Assembly (NCBI GenBank): GCA_019418025.1
Contig: DYCR01000010.1
Span: forward strand, 27,915-53,111
Origin: Clostridiales bacterium
GTDB lineage: Bacteria; Bacillota; Clostridia; Oscillospirales; Oscillospiraceae
Length of the DNA: 25,197 nucleotides
Direction: 5' to 3'
The first letter of the stretch is position 1. The number at the start of each line of letters is the position of its first letter. Below, piece by piece: positions 1-7,167 of the stretch. Under the pieces are notes generated by a model. The model saw nothing but the letters and a program-made list of their open reading frames with translations. It had not been told where the DNA came from and did no database searches. A program made the translations under genes and the position numbers.

Positions 1-1
1 G

Positions 2-1162
2 CTCAGGGAGCAGATGGAGGAGCTGAACCGCCAGATCGAAACTGCCGAGCAGAATTACGATCTGGAAAAGGCCGCCGAGCTGAAATACGGCCGCCTGCCG
101 GAGCTTCAGCGGCAGCTGCAAGAGGAGGAGCAGCGTGCCTCCTCCGCCAAGGAGTCCACCATCCTCAGAGACCGTGTCACCGATGAAGAGATCGCCCGGA
201 TCGTACAGCGGTGGACGGGCATCCCCGTCTCCAGACTGGTTCAGGGCGAGCGGGAAAAGCTGCTGACTCTGGACGAAACCCTCCACAGACGGGTGGTCGG
301 TCAGGACGAGGCCGTTACCGCCGTCACCGAGGCCATTCAGCGCAGCCGTGCCGGTATCGCCGACCCCAACCGCCCCATCGGTTCGTTCCTGTTCCTCGGT
401 CCCACGGGCGTGGGCAAGACCGAGCTTGCGAAAACCCTTGCTCAGGCCCTGTTCGATGATGAGCAGAACATCGTCCGGATCGACATGTCCGAATATATGG
501 AAAAATTCGCGGTGTCCCGCCTGATCGGAGCGCCTCCCGGCTATGTGGGATATGAAGAGGGCGGTCAGCTGACCGAGGCAGTCCGCCGCAAGCCTTACAG
601 CGTCGTCCTGTTTGACGAGGTGGAAAAGGCCCATCCCGATGTGTTCAACATCCTTTTGCAGGTCCTTGACGACGGCAGGATCACCGACTCTCAGGGCCGG
701 ACCGTGGATTTCAAGAATACCATCATCATCCTGACCTCCAATCTGGGCAGCGAGTTCCTGCTGGACGGTATCAGCCCAGACGGGACCATCCGCGCAGATG
801 CCAAGCAGCAGGTGCAGCAGCTTCTGCGCCATTCCTTCCGTCCGGAATTTTTGAACCGGCTCGATGAGATCGTGTTCTACAAGCCCCTGAGCCGTGAAAA
901 CATCTACTCCATCATCGATCTGCAAATGGAGCATCTGAACCGGCGGCTGGCCGATCAGCAGCTGCACTGCCATCTGACTCAGGCCGCCAAGGCATTCATT
1001 GTGGACAACGCCTATGACCCCAACTACGGCGCCCGTCCCCTGCGCAGATTTGTGCAGCACACGGTGGAAACCAAGCTGAGCAAGATGATTCTGGCAGGCG
1101 CCATCAGCACCGGACAGGAATTGACGGTGGACGTGGAAAACGATCAGATCGTGGTTCGCTGA
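2..1162 (+). CDS. clpB: ClpB chaperone (AAA+ disaggregase), C-terminal part
   Basis: The 5' end is cut by the window; the open frame enters at base 2 and gives 386 residues, against about 860 for a full ClpB. ClpB is a cytoplasmic hexameric ATPase that pulls polypeptides out of aggregates together with DnaK/DnaJ. What remains is the end of the coiled-coil middle domain (about residues 1-45, with the ClpB-like AAELKYGRLPEL), the linker GIPVSRL, then the second AAA+ domain. That domain shows Walker A GPTGVGKT (about 133-140), the pore loop GAPPGYVGY, Walker B VVLFDE (about 201-206), sensor 1 around LTSNLGS and sensor 2 GARPLRR (about 343-349). No ClpP-binding loop was seen, which supports ClpB over ClpC/ClpA. 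The usual EKHSVSRL reads EKFAVSRL. The gene converges on ftsH. Confidence 0.96.
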   Translation, partial: LREQMEELNRQIETAEQNYDLEKAAELKYGRLPELQRQLQEEEQRASSAKESTILRDRVTDEEIARIVQRWTGIPVSRLVQGEREKLLTLDETLHRRVVGQDEAVTAVTEAIQRSRAGIADPNRPIGSFLFLGPTGVGKTELAKTLAQALFDDEQNIVRIDMSEYMEKFAVSRLIGAPPGYVGYEEGGQLTEAVRRKPYSVVLFDEVEKAHPDVFNILLQVLDDGRITDSQGRTVDFKNTIIILTSNLGSEFLLDGISPDGTIRADAKQQVQQLLRHSFRPEFLNRLDEIVFYKPLSRENIYSIIDLQMEHLNRRLADQQLHCHLTQAAKAFIVDNAYDPNYGARPLRRFVQHTVETKLSKMILAGAISTGQELTVDVENDQIVVR

Positions 1163-1200
1163 CAGGCCGCCTGCCCCGCGCTTTCCCGATCCATGAATAT

Positions 1201-1246
1201 CATACAAAACACCCCCCAACGGTTCGATGATCGGCCGTTGGGGGGT
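1201..1246 (-). terminator. Hairpin terminator, leftward (distal ftsH terminator)
   Basis: A perfect 12-bp stem (1211-1222 with 1235-1246, 12-nt loop) rich in C/G runs. Read leftward it is followed by GTTTTGTATG (1210-1201), while the rightward side has no T run, so it most likely stops leftward transcription. Confidence 0.5.
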
Positions 1247-1262
1247 GCATGCATGCCAAACA

Positions 1263-1300
1263 GATGCCGTGGGCTGAATGCCGCGGCATCTTCTTATAAG
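1263..1300 (+). terminator. Hairpin terminator of clpB, rightward
   Basis: A 10-bp stem with one G-T wobble (1263-1272 with 1281-1290, 8-nt loop), followed rightward by TTCTTATAAG. It is a moderate intrinsic terminator about 100 bases after the clpB stop. Confidence 0.5.
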
Positions 1301-1312
1301 GCTAAAGCGCCC

Positions 1313-1344
1313 GATAAAAGGATGCCCGAAGGTGGGTTCGGGCA
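1313..1344 (-). terminator. Hairpin terminator of ftsH, leftward
   Basis: An 8-bp stem (1323-1330 with 1337-1344, 6-nt loop) followed leftward by TCCTTTTATC. It lies about 40 bases past the ftsH stop. Confidence 0.55.
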
Positions 1345-1349
1345 GACTT

Positions 1350-1390
1350 AACCCCGTGTATCGATGAACGATACACGGGGTTTGCTTATT
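1350..1390 (+). terminator. 14-bp hairpin between convergent clpB and ftsH
   Basis: A perfect 14-bp stem (1350-1363 with 1369-1382, 5-nt loop). Rightward it is followed by TTTGCTTATT. It touches the ftsH stop codon (1386-1388), so it could also protect the 3' end of the ftsH mRNA. Confidence 0.6.
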
Positions 1391-3362
1391 CCTCTGTGGG
1401 ATGCTCGGGGGATGCTTCCTCCTGCACGGGTGCAGTCTCCTGCGCCGCTTCTGCCACTGCTTCGGTCTCACCCTCAGCAGGTGCTTCCTCCGGCTCCTGC
1501 TCGATGATGGCAGGCTTGCCCTCGCCGTTGATAAATGCCATCAGCTCGTCACCGGTGATGGTCTCCTTCGCCAGAAGATACTCAGAAATTTCATCCAGCA
1601 ATCCACGGTTGTCCTTCAGACACTGGATTGCCTCCCGATGGCTCTGGGTCAGCAGGTTCTGGACCGCAGCATCCACCTTAGCGGAGGTTTCCTGAGAGCA
1701 GTCCAGATACGCCTGCGTATCCAGATACTGCTGATTCATGCTTGCAGGGGCCATCAGCCCCAGTTCGTCGCTCATGCCATAGACCGCCACCATGTTCCGG
1801 GCCAATGCCGTTGCACGCTGAATGTCGTTGGAGGCGCCGGTGGTCTTGACGCCGAACACCACCTGCTCTGCGGCTCTGCCGCCCAGCAGGGTCCGCAGCT
1901 CCGTGCGCAGCTCGTCCATGGTGGAAAGATACTTTTCCTCCTCAGGCATCTGCATGGTGTAGCCCAGTGCGCCGGAGGTATGGGGGACAATGGTGATCTT
2001 GGAGACCGGCTGAGCGTGCTTTTCCAGTGCCGCCACCAGTGCATGGCCCACCTCGTGATAGGCCACCATGCGCTTCTCCGTGTCCGTCAGCACGGTGTTT
2101 TTCTTTTCCGTGCCTGCAATCACGGTTTCAAAGGAAACCAGCAGATCCTCCTGATTGACCGCCTGACGGCCCTTTCGCACGGCACGCAGGGCGGCCTCGT
2201 TGACCAGATTGGCAAGGTCTGCACCCACGGCACCGGCAGTTGCCTGCGCCAGCTTGGAAAGATCCACGTCCTCGGAAAGGCGGATCTTGCGGGTGTGGAC
2301 CTTCAGCGTGTCCAGTCTGCCCTGAAGGTTGGGGCGGTCCACCACGATCCGGCGGTCAAACCGTCCGGCACGCAGCAGCGCCTTATCCAGCACCTCGGGG
2401 CGGTTGGTGGCCGCCAGAATGACAACGCCCTTGGAGGAGTCGAAGCCGTCGATCTCGCTGAGCAGCTGGTTCAGGGTCTGGTCATTTCCGCCCATGCGGG
2501 TGTCTCTGGTTCTGCCCACTGCGTCGATCTCGTCGATAAAGACGATACAGGGTGCCACCTTGGTGGCCTGACGGAACAGATCACGGACACGGCTTGCGCC
2601 GACACCCACGAACATTTCCTCAAAGTCAGAGCCGGAAATGGAGAAAAACGGTACATTCGCCTCGCCGGCGACGGCCTTGGCGATCAGCGTCTTACCGGTA
2701 CCGGGAGAGCCCACCAGCAGCGCGCCCTTGGGCAGCTTTGCGCCGATGTCGGTGTATTTCTTGGGGTTGTGCAGGAAATCGATGATCTCCTCCAGAGACT
2801 CCTTGGCCTCGTCCTGTCCGGCAACGTCTGCAAAGGTCACGCCGGTCTGCTTTTCCATGTAGACCTTGGCCTTGCTCTGCCCCATGCCGTTGTCCATGGT
2901 GCCCATGCGCTTCATGATCATGCGGATCATGAAGAACGACAGCAGCAGCATGCCCGCGTAGTACAGCACCAGCATGATGCCGGAGTTGTCCTCCACAATG
3001 ATGCTGTTGGGGCTGACGCCCTTTTCCACCAGCTCGTCAAACATCTTCACCATGTCGCCTCCGGGAGGCAGGCCGGTGAAGAAGGCTTTTTGCTCGTTGG
3101 CGGGCTTGGCGGCCTCATCCTTGGTCATGTAGATGATCCGGTCCACCCGGATCTCCACCTCGCTCAGGTTGCCGCTGTCCCGGGCCTCGGCGTAGTCGGC
3201 GTATGTGGTCTTGGTGTACTGGCTTTCACGGACTGCGTTGTAGACGGTTCCAAACAGAAACACCACCAAGATCGCAATGGTCAGCGCCACCCAGATGCTT
3301 GTTTTCGGTCGCTTATCGTTCCCGTCCTGGGGACGATTGTTTTGATTGGGGTCCATAATCAT
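1386..3362 (-). CDS. ftsH: ATP-dependent zinc metalloprotease FtsH
   Basis: Membrane-anchored hexameric AAA+ protease that unfolds and degrades membrane and short-lived cytosolic proteins. Residue numbers here count from the upstream ATG at 3368. There is a transmembrane helix at about 26-43, an extracytoplasmic domain, a second helix at about 131-152, Walker A GSPGTGKT (220-227; usually GPPGTGKT), Walker B CIVFIDE, the second region of homology ending RAGRFDRR, zinc site HEVGH (438-442) and the third ligand Asp near 515 in SNDIQRAT. The C-terminal tail of about 45 residues is Glu/Ala-rich and probably disordered. Three in-frame ATGs occur. AAAGG (3371-3375) stands 6 bases before the second (3362), which I chose, giving 658 aa; the first (3368) would lie almost on it. 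The gene has its own promoter. Confidence 0.96.
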   Translation of the reverse strand: MIMDPNQNNRPQDGNDKRPKTSIWVALTIAILVVFLFGTVYNAVRESQYTKTTYADYAEARDSGNLSEVEIRVDRIIYMTKDEAAKPANEQKAFFTGLPPGGDMVKMFDELVEKGVSPNSIIVEDNSGIMLVLYYAGMLLLSFFMIRMIMKRMGTMDNGMGQSKAKVYMEKQTGVTFADVAGQDEAKESLEEIIDFLHNPKKYTDIGAKLPKGALLVGSPGTGKTLIAKAVAGEANVPFFSISGSDFEEMFVGVGASRVRDLFRQATKVAPCIVFIDEIDAVGRTRDTRMGGNDQTLNQLLSEIDGFDSSKGVVILAATNRPEVLDKALLRAGRFDRRIVVDRPNLQGRLDTLKVHTRKIRLSEDVDLSKLAQATAGAVGADLANLVNEAALRAVRKGRQAVNQEDLLVSFETVIAGTEKKNTVLTDTEKRMVAYHEVGHALVAALEKHAQPVSKITIVPHTSGALGYTMQMPEEEKYLSTMDELRTELRTLLGGRAAEQVVFGVKTTGASNDIQRATALARNMVAVYGMSDELGLMAPASMNQQYLDTQAYLDCSQETSAKVDAAVQNLLTQSHREAIQCLKDNRGLLDEISEYLLAKETITGDELMAFINGEGKPAIIEQEPEEAPAEGETEAVAEAAQETAPVQEEASPEHPTEE

Positions 3363-3429
3363 TACCATCCTTTGCAGATAAAAAATTCTGCGAAATTTGC
3401 TGTATTTTTTGCGATACTATGTGATATGC

Positions 3430-3458
3430 ATCATATCATATATTTACAGATAGCGCAA
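3430..3458 (-). promoter_or_regulatory. SigA-type promoter of ftsH
   Basis: On the minus strand TTGCGC (3453-3458) and TATGAT (3430-3435) are separated by 17 bases, about 70 bases upstream of the ftsH start and in AT-rich sequence. Confidence 0.6.
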
Positions 3459-3535
3459 TGCAGATTCCATCGTTTGCAGTAAACAATCTGTAAATTCCAA
3501 ACCGCCGGACACCGGGTGCGGCGTAAAATTGATGG

Positions 3536-3564
3536 TTGTCGGAATGGGTTGTTTCTGCTATAAT
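3536..3564 (+). promoter_or_regulatory. Extended -10 promoter of the rlmB operon
   Basis: TTGTCG (3536-3541), 17-base spacer, then TATAAT (3559-3564) preceded by TGC, an extended -10. It lies 36 bases before the rlmB start and is divergent from the ftsH promoter. Confidence 0.75.
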
Positions 3565-3600
3565 GAATGCTGTATATCCAAGATTCAGGAGATGAAGTAT

Positions 3601-4437
3601 ATGAGAGAAAATGATCCCCGTCGGGGTAACCATAACCGTGCCGGACGCAGGTTCGATTCCCGCCGTGACCCCCGCCCCGCTCCGGAGCTCAGCGAGGAAG
3701 AGGATGCCTGCCGTCTGGAGGGCAGAAACGCCTTGACCGAGGCACTGAAGGCCGGACGCACCATTGACAAGGTCTTTATCGCAGACGGCGACACAGACAA
3801 GGGCCTTCAGCGGCTTGCCGCTCAGGCAAAGGAAGCCGGAGCCGTGGTGGTCCCCGTTGACCGCCGGAAGCTGGACATGATGAGCACCACCCGGGCCCAT
3901 CAGGGCATCATCGCACAGGCCGCCGCCCATGAATACGCCACCGTGGACGATATTTTGCAGGAGGCCGCCGCCCGTGGAGAGGCCCCCCTCATCGTCATCT
4001 GTGACGAGCTGTCCGACCCTCACAATCTGGGTGCGATCATGCGTACCGCCGAGTGTGCCGGCGCCCACGGTGTCATCATCCCCAAGCGCCGCAGCGTGGG
4101 ACTGACCGCAACGGTGGCAAAAGCCTCCGCCGGTGCCGTGGAATACATGAAGGTGGCCCGGGTCACCAACATCGCCTCCACCATTCGGGAGCTGAAGCAG
4201 CAGGGCGTGTGGGTGTTCGGCACCGCCGCCGAGGGCTCCGTTCCCATGTATCAGGCAGACCTGACAGGACCCACCGCCATTGTCATCGGCAACGAGGGTG
4301 ACGGCATCAGCCGACTGGTTCGGGATCTGTGCGACGTGATGGTCCACATCCCCATGTCCGGCAGGATCTCTTCTTTGAACGCATCCGCAGCCGCCTCCAT
4401 CTTGATGTATGAGGCCGTCCGCCAGCGACTCGGTTAA
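3601..4437 (+). CDS. rlmB: 23S rRNA (guanosine-2'-O)-methyltransferase, RlmB/TrmH (SPOUT) family
   Basis: A 278-aa SpoU-family enzyme expected to transfer methyl from SAM to a ribose 2'-OH of RNA; RlmB modifies G2251 of 23S rRNA. After a basic, Arg-rich N-terminus comes the substrate-binding domain starting LEGRNALTEAL. The SPOUT domain then shows motif 1 PHNLGAIMRTAECAG, motif 2 AIVIGNEGDGISRLV and motif 3 IPMSGRISSLNASAAASI, where the trefoil knot binds SAM. AGGAG (3587-3591) lies 9 bases before the ATG at 3601, so I use this start and not the longer frame from 3529. The exact target nucleotide is assigned by family only; another 2'-O-ribose target is possible. The next gene's ribosome binding site overlaps this stop codon. 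Confidence 0.9.
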   Translation: MRENDPRRGNHNRAGRRFDSRRDPRPAPELSEEEDACRLEGRNALTEALKAGRTIDKVFIADGDTDKGLQRLAAQAKEAGAVVVPVDRRKLDMMSTTRAHQGIIAQAAAHEYATVDDILQEAAARGEAPLIVICDELSDPHNLGAIMRTAECAGAHGVIIPKRRSVGLTATVAKASAGAVEYMKVARVTNIASTIRELKQQGVWVFGTAAEGSVPMYQADLTGPTAIVIGNEGDGISRLVRDLCDVMVHIPMSGRISSLNASAAASILMYEAVRQRLG

Positions 4438-4452
4438 GGAGTGTGAAATTTC

Positions 4453-6681
4453 ATGGACGATAAAGATCAGGATCTGGGCTTTACCCTGGAGGATATCCTG
4501 AGAGAATTTGGTTCCCATCAGTCCGAGCCGGAACAGAAGCCCGAGGCCGATGAAGAATCAGAAGTCCCCCCACAGGAATCCGGCCCCCTGCCGGAGGAGG
4601 ATCTTCCGGAGGCAGAGCTGCCCGAGGAAGAGCCGGAGGAAGATCTTCCCGCAGACGACGTGCCGCCTCTGTCCTACGGCGACGAAGTCCCCGATGACGG
4701 GGACACTTCCGAGACGGTCTATGACGGCATTTCTGAGGAAGCGGCTTATGCTGCGGCAGAGACGTGCCCCTCAGAGGACGCATCAGACCCCCTTTCTGAC
4801 CCGGTCACCGAGGAGGACACCATCCGTCTGGACCCGGAAACCATCGCAGCCGAAGCCTCTCGGACCGGCACTCAGGAGGACGAGCCGGCTGAACCATCCG
4901 ATATCCCCGACCCTGCTTCCCAGATCCCGGAGGGGGCAGAGCCCTTCAGCAGCAGCTGGGAGCCTGAATACGAGCAGCCCATCGGGGAATACACTCCGCC
5001 GGAGCCTATTGTGTTCCGCCCCCGCTCTCAGCTGCAATCGTTGAAGCGCAAGCTTGTGGCCGGACCTGAGCGCCGCTACTATGCCATCGCAGAATCCGGC
5101 CCCGGCCGATTGCAGATCTCCATTTTCCTCAGCCTTCTTGTTGTGGTGCTTGGGGTCGCATCGATCCTGATGCACCACTTCGGTCTGGTGCAGCCCGACC
5201 GCATGCGCCTGCTGGTATTCAGCGAGCTGTTTGCCATGCTCTTCAGCGCACTGCTGGCCTCCAACCGACTTCTGGAGGGTCTGCTTTCCCTGTTCAAGGG
5301 AAAATTCACTCTGGACACCCTGCTGCTTGCCACCTTCGGCGTGTGCATGGTGGACGGCTATTTCAGCCTTCAGGAGGTCCGTGTTCCCTTCTGCGCCGCC
5401 TTCTGTCTGGAGGTGACCATGTCTCTGTGGGCCGATTATCAGCGCCGCAGCACCGAAATGGGGCAGATGGACACCCTGCGCAAGGCCATCCGGCTGAATC
5501 GGGTGGCAAAGGCACCGGACTGCTACGACGACCGCCCGGGCTTTTACGTCACCGACGGTGAGCTTGAGGACTTTATGGACACCTATCAGCAGCCCACCGG
5601 CGCCCAGAAGCTGGTCAATGCCTATGCACTGACCGCATTCCTCGCCTCGGCTGTCATTGCCGTGGTGATCGGCCTGTCCAGAGGCATCTCCGCCGCCATG
5701 CAGGTCTGGTCTGCCGGACTTCTTGCCGCAAGCCCCGTGACCATCTTCATCTGCCAGAGCCGCCCCATGGCCATCCTTGAGCGCAGGCTCCACAAGCTCG
5801 GCACGGTCCTGTGCGGCCCCGAGGGCATCAAGGCCGTCACCGGCGCTGCCGCCGTCCCTCTGTCAGACAGCGATCTGTTCCCCAGCGGCAGCATGAAGAT
5901 CAACGGCGTGAAATTCTACACCGCCCGTGAGCCGGATCAGGTCATCGCCTATGCCGCCGCCCTGATCGAAAGCAGCGGCAGCTGCCTTTCTCCCCTGTTC
6001 CAGCAGCTTCTGGAGGATCGCAACGGACGGCGCTATGACACCGACCAGTTCCGGGAATATGCAAACGGCGGACTGGGCGGTGAGGTCTGTCAGGAAAGCG
6101 TCCTCATGGGCACCATCGAATTTTTGCAGGAGATGGGTGTGGAGACGCCGGAGGGCTCCCGCGTGAATCAGGCCGTGTACATGGCCATCGACGGGGAGCT
6201 GTGTGCCGTGTTCGCTCTGGCCTTCGGCAAGCTCAGAGGTGTCAGCGCAGGTCTTGGGACCCTGTGCGGCTACCGTGGGCTGACCCCCGTGCTGACCTCC
6301 AACAACTTCCTGCTGTCCGAGGGCTTCATCCGTGCAAAGTTCGGTGTGAACACCCGACGCTTGGCCTTCCCCACCCCTCAGGAGCGCCGCAAGGCCGCCG
6401 CATGGGTCCCCGATGTTCAGCGCAGCACCACCTGCGCCCTGACCACGCAGGACAGTCTGGCAAGCTTCTCCTTCGCCATCACCGGAGGCCGCGCCCTCTA
6501 CACCTCCACCACGCTGGGGGCCATCGTCCATATTCTGGGCGGCATTCTGGGTCTGCTGATCGTTCTGGTGCTGACCGTCGTGCATGGCGACAATCTGCTG
6601 ACCCCCACCAATCTGCTGCTGTTCGAGCTGGTCTGGAGCATCCCCGGCCTGCTGATCACCGAGTGGACACGCAATATCTGA
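4453..6681 (+). CDS. Membrane protein resembling a catalytically inactive P1B-type ATPase, with acidic N-terminal tail
   Basis: I know no named family for this 742-aa protein. Residues 1-190 are an acidic Pro/Glu/Asp-rich tail beginning with a hydrophobic patch, FTLEDILREFG. Then come about four helices (222-325), a small soluble part (330-385), two helices (390-435), a soluble region (440-680) and two helices (685-737): the eight-helix layout of P1B metal ATPases. The soluble region keeps the order of the P and N domains. AAVPLSDSDLFPSG (about 465-479) sits where VVFDKTGTLTxG would be, VYMAIDGELCAVFAL matches the sequence before the TGDN loop, and LTSNN replaces LTGDN. TGES, the CPC motif (here SPV, 427-429), the phosphorylated Asp, the N-domain His-Pro and GDGxND are all missing, so ATP-driven transport is unlikely. 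AAGGAG at the rlmB stop precedes the ATG, indicating co-transcription. A regulatory or scaffold role is inference only. Confidence 0.75.
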   Translation: MDDKDQDLGFTLEDILREFGSHQSEPEQKPEADEESEVPPQESGPLPEEDLPEAELPEEEPEEDLPADDVPPLSYGDEVPDDGDTSETVYDGISEEAAYAAAETCPSEDASDPLSDPVTEEDTIRLDPETIAAEASRTGTQEDEPAEPSDIPDPASQIPEGAEPFSSSWEPEYEQPIGEYTPPEPIVFRPRSQLQSLKRKLVAGPERRYYAIAESGPGRLQISIFLSLLVVVLGVASILMHHFGLVQPDRMRLLVFSELFAMLFSALLASNRLLEGLLSLFKGKFTLDTLLLATFGVCMVDGYFSLQEVRVPFCAAFCLEVTMSLWADYQRRSTEMGQMDTLRKAIRLNRVAKAPDCYDDRPGFYVTDGELEDFMDTYQQPTGAQKLVNAYALTAFLASAVIAVVIGLSRGISAAMQVWSAGLLAASPVTIFICQSRPMAILERRLHKLGTVLCGPEGIKAVTGAAAVPLSDSDLFPSGSMKINGVKFYTAREPDQVIAYAAALIESSGSCLSPLFQQLLEDRNGRRYDTDQFREYANGGLGGEVCQESVLMGTIEFLQEMGVETPEGSRVNQAVYMAIDGELCAVFALAFGKLRGVSAGLGTLCGYRGLTPVLTSNNFLLSEGFIRAKFGVNTRRLAFPTPQERRKAAAWVPDVQRSTTCALTTQDSLASFSFAITGGRALYTSTTLGAIVHILGGILGLLIVLVLTVVHGDNLLTPTNLLLFELVWSIPGLLITEWTRNI

Positions 6682-6696
6682 TGCATATAAATCCAT

Positions 6697-6731
6697 GAGC
6701 CTGTGCAGGTATGCACAGGCTCTTTTGATAT
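6697..6731 (+). terminator. Intrinsic terminator of the rlmB operon
   Basis: A perfect 10-bp stem (6697-6706 with 6713-6722, 6-nt loop) followed by TTTTGATATT, 15 bases after the stop codon. Confidence 0.85.
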
Positions 6732-6784
6732 TCCAAAATAATTCTTCGGCGGTTTCGGGCGAAGGGCAGCAGTCTGCCCCCCCG

Positions 6785-6924
6785 AGCATGATTTGTCCGC
6801 AGTGAGCGTACAAATCCCACACCCATCCGTCATATGTGTATTTTCCCCGAGGTACACCCCCCCTCGGAAAAAGATTTCTCTTTTATTTACCTCGCCTGCG
6901 GCAGCCTCCGGACAGCTCCGGAGG
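6785..6924. repeat. Dispersed intergenic repeat, copy 1
   Basis: This noncoding stretch aligns with 9338-9470. Both contain a degenerate or perfect ATTTGTCC inverted repeat, CCACAC, an identical 20-base block (6838-6857 here, 9392-9411 there) containing TTTTCCCCGAGGTACAC, then a C-rich run, GGAAAA and GATTT. The unit ends in a perfect 8-bp hairpin (6905-6912 with 6917-6924). No protein-coding signal was seen in the rest of 6732-7065. Confidence 0.65.
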
Positions 6925-7065
6925 TTTATAGGGTTTTCCTGCGAATACAGATGTTTCTTGTCAGAATACACATACCCCACGGGGATATAATATACAATAT
7001 GCACAACGCTGTGCAGAAAACGAACTCGGACTTTGACATTATTTGCATTCTATACAAAATAGTGA

Positions 7066-7094
7066 TTGAAAATTTACACTCATTCGTGTATAAT
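7066..7094 (+). promoter_or_regulatory. Strong SigA-type promoter of the EF-G-like gene
   Basis: TTGAAA (7066-7071), 17-base spacer and perfect TATAAT (7089-7094). A short leader with a small hairpin (7103-7120) precedes AAAGGAG (7151-7157) and the start codon. Confidence 0.8.
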
Positions 7095-7167
7095 GTCCTC
7101 ATTGCAGCAGCAATGCTGCATCAGATCGTGTGGAGGCCTACCCCCTCCCGAAAGGAGTTCGATTATC

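Noticed and set aside
1401..3482. Long rightward open frame opposite ftsH (693 codons)
   Set aside because: It is the antisense shadow of ftsH; the product is His/Gln/Leu-rich low-quality sequence with no recognised domain.
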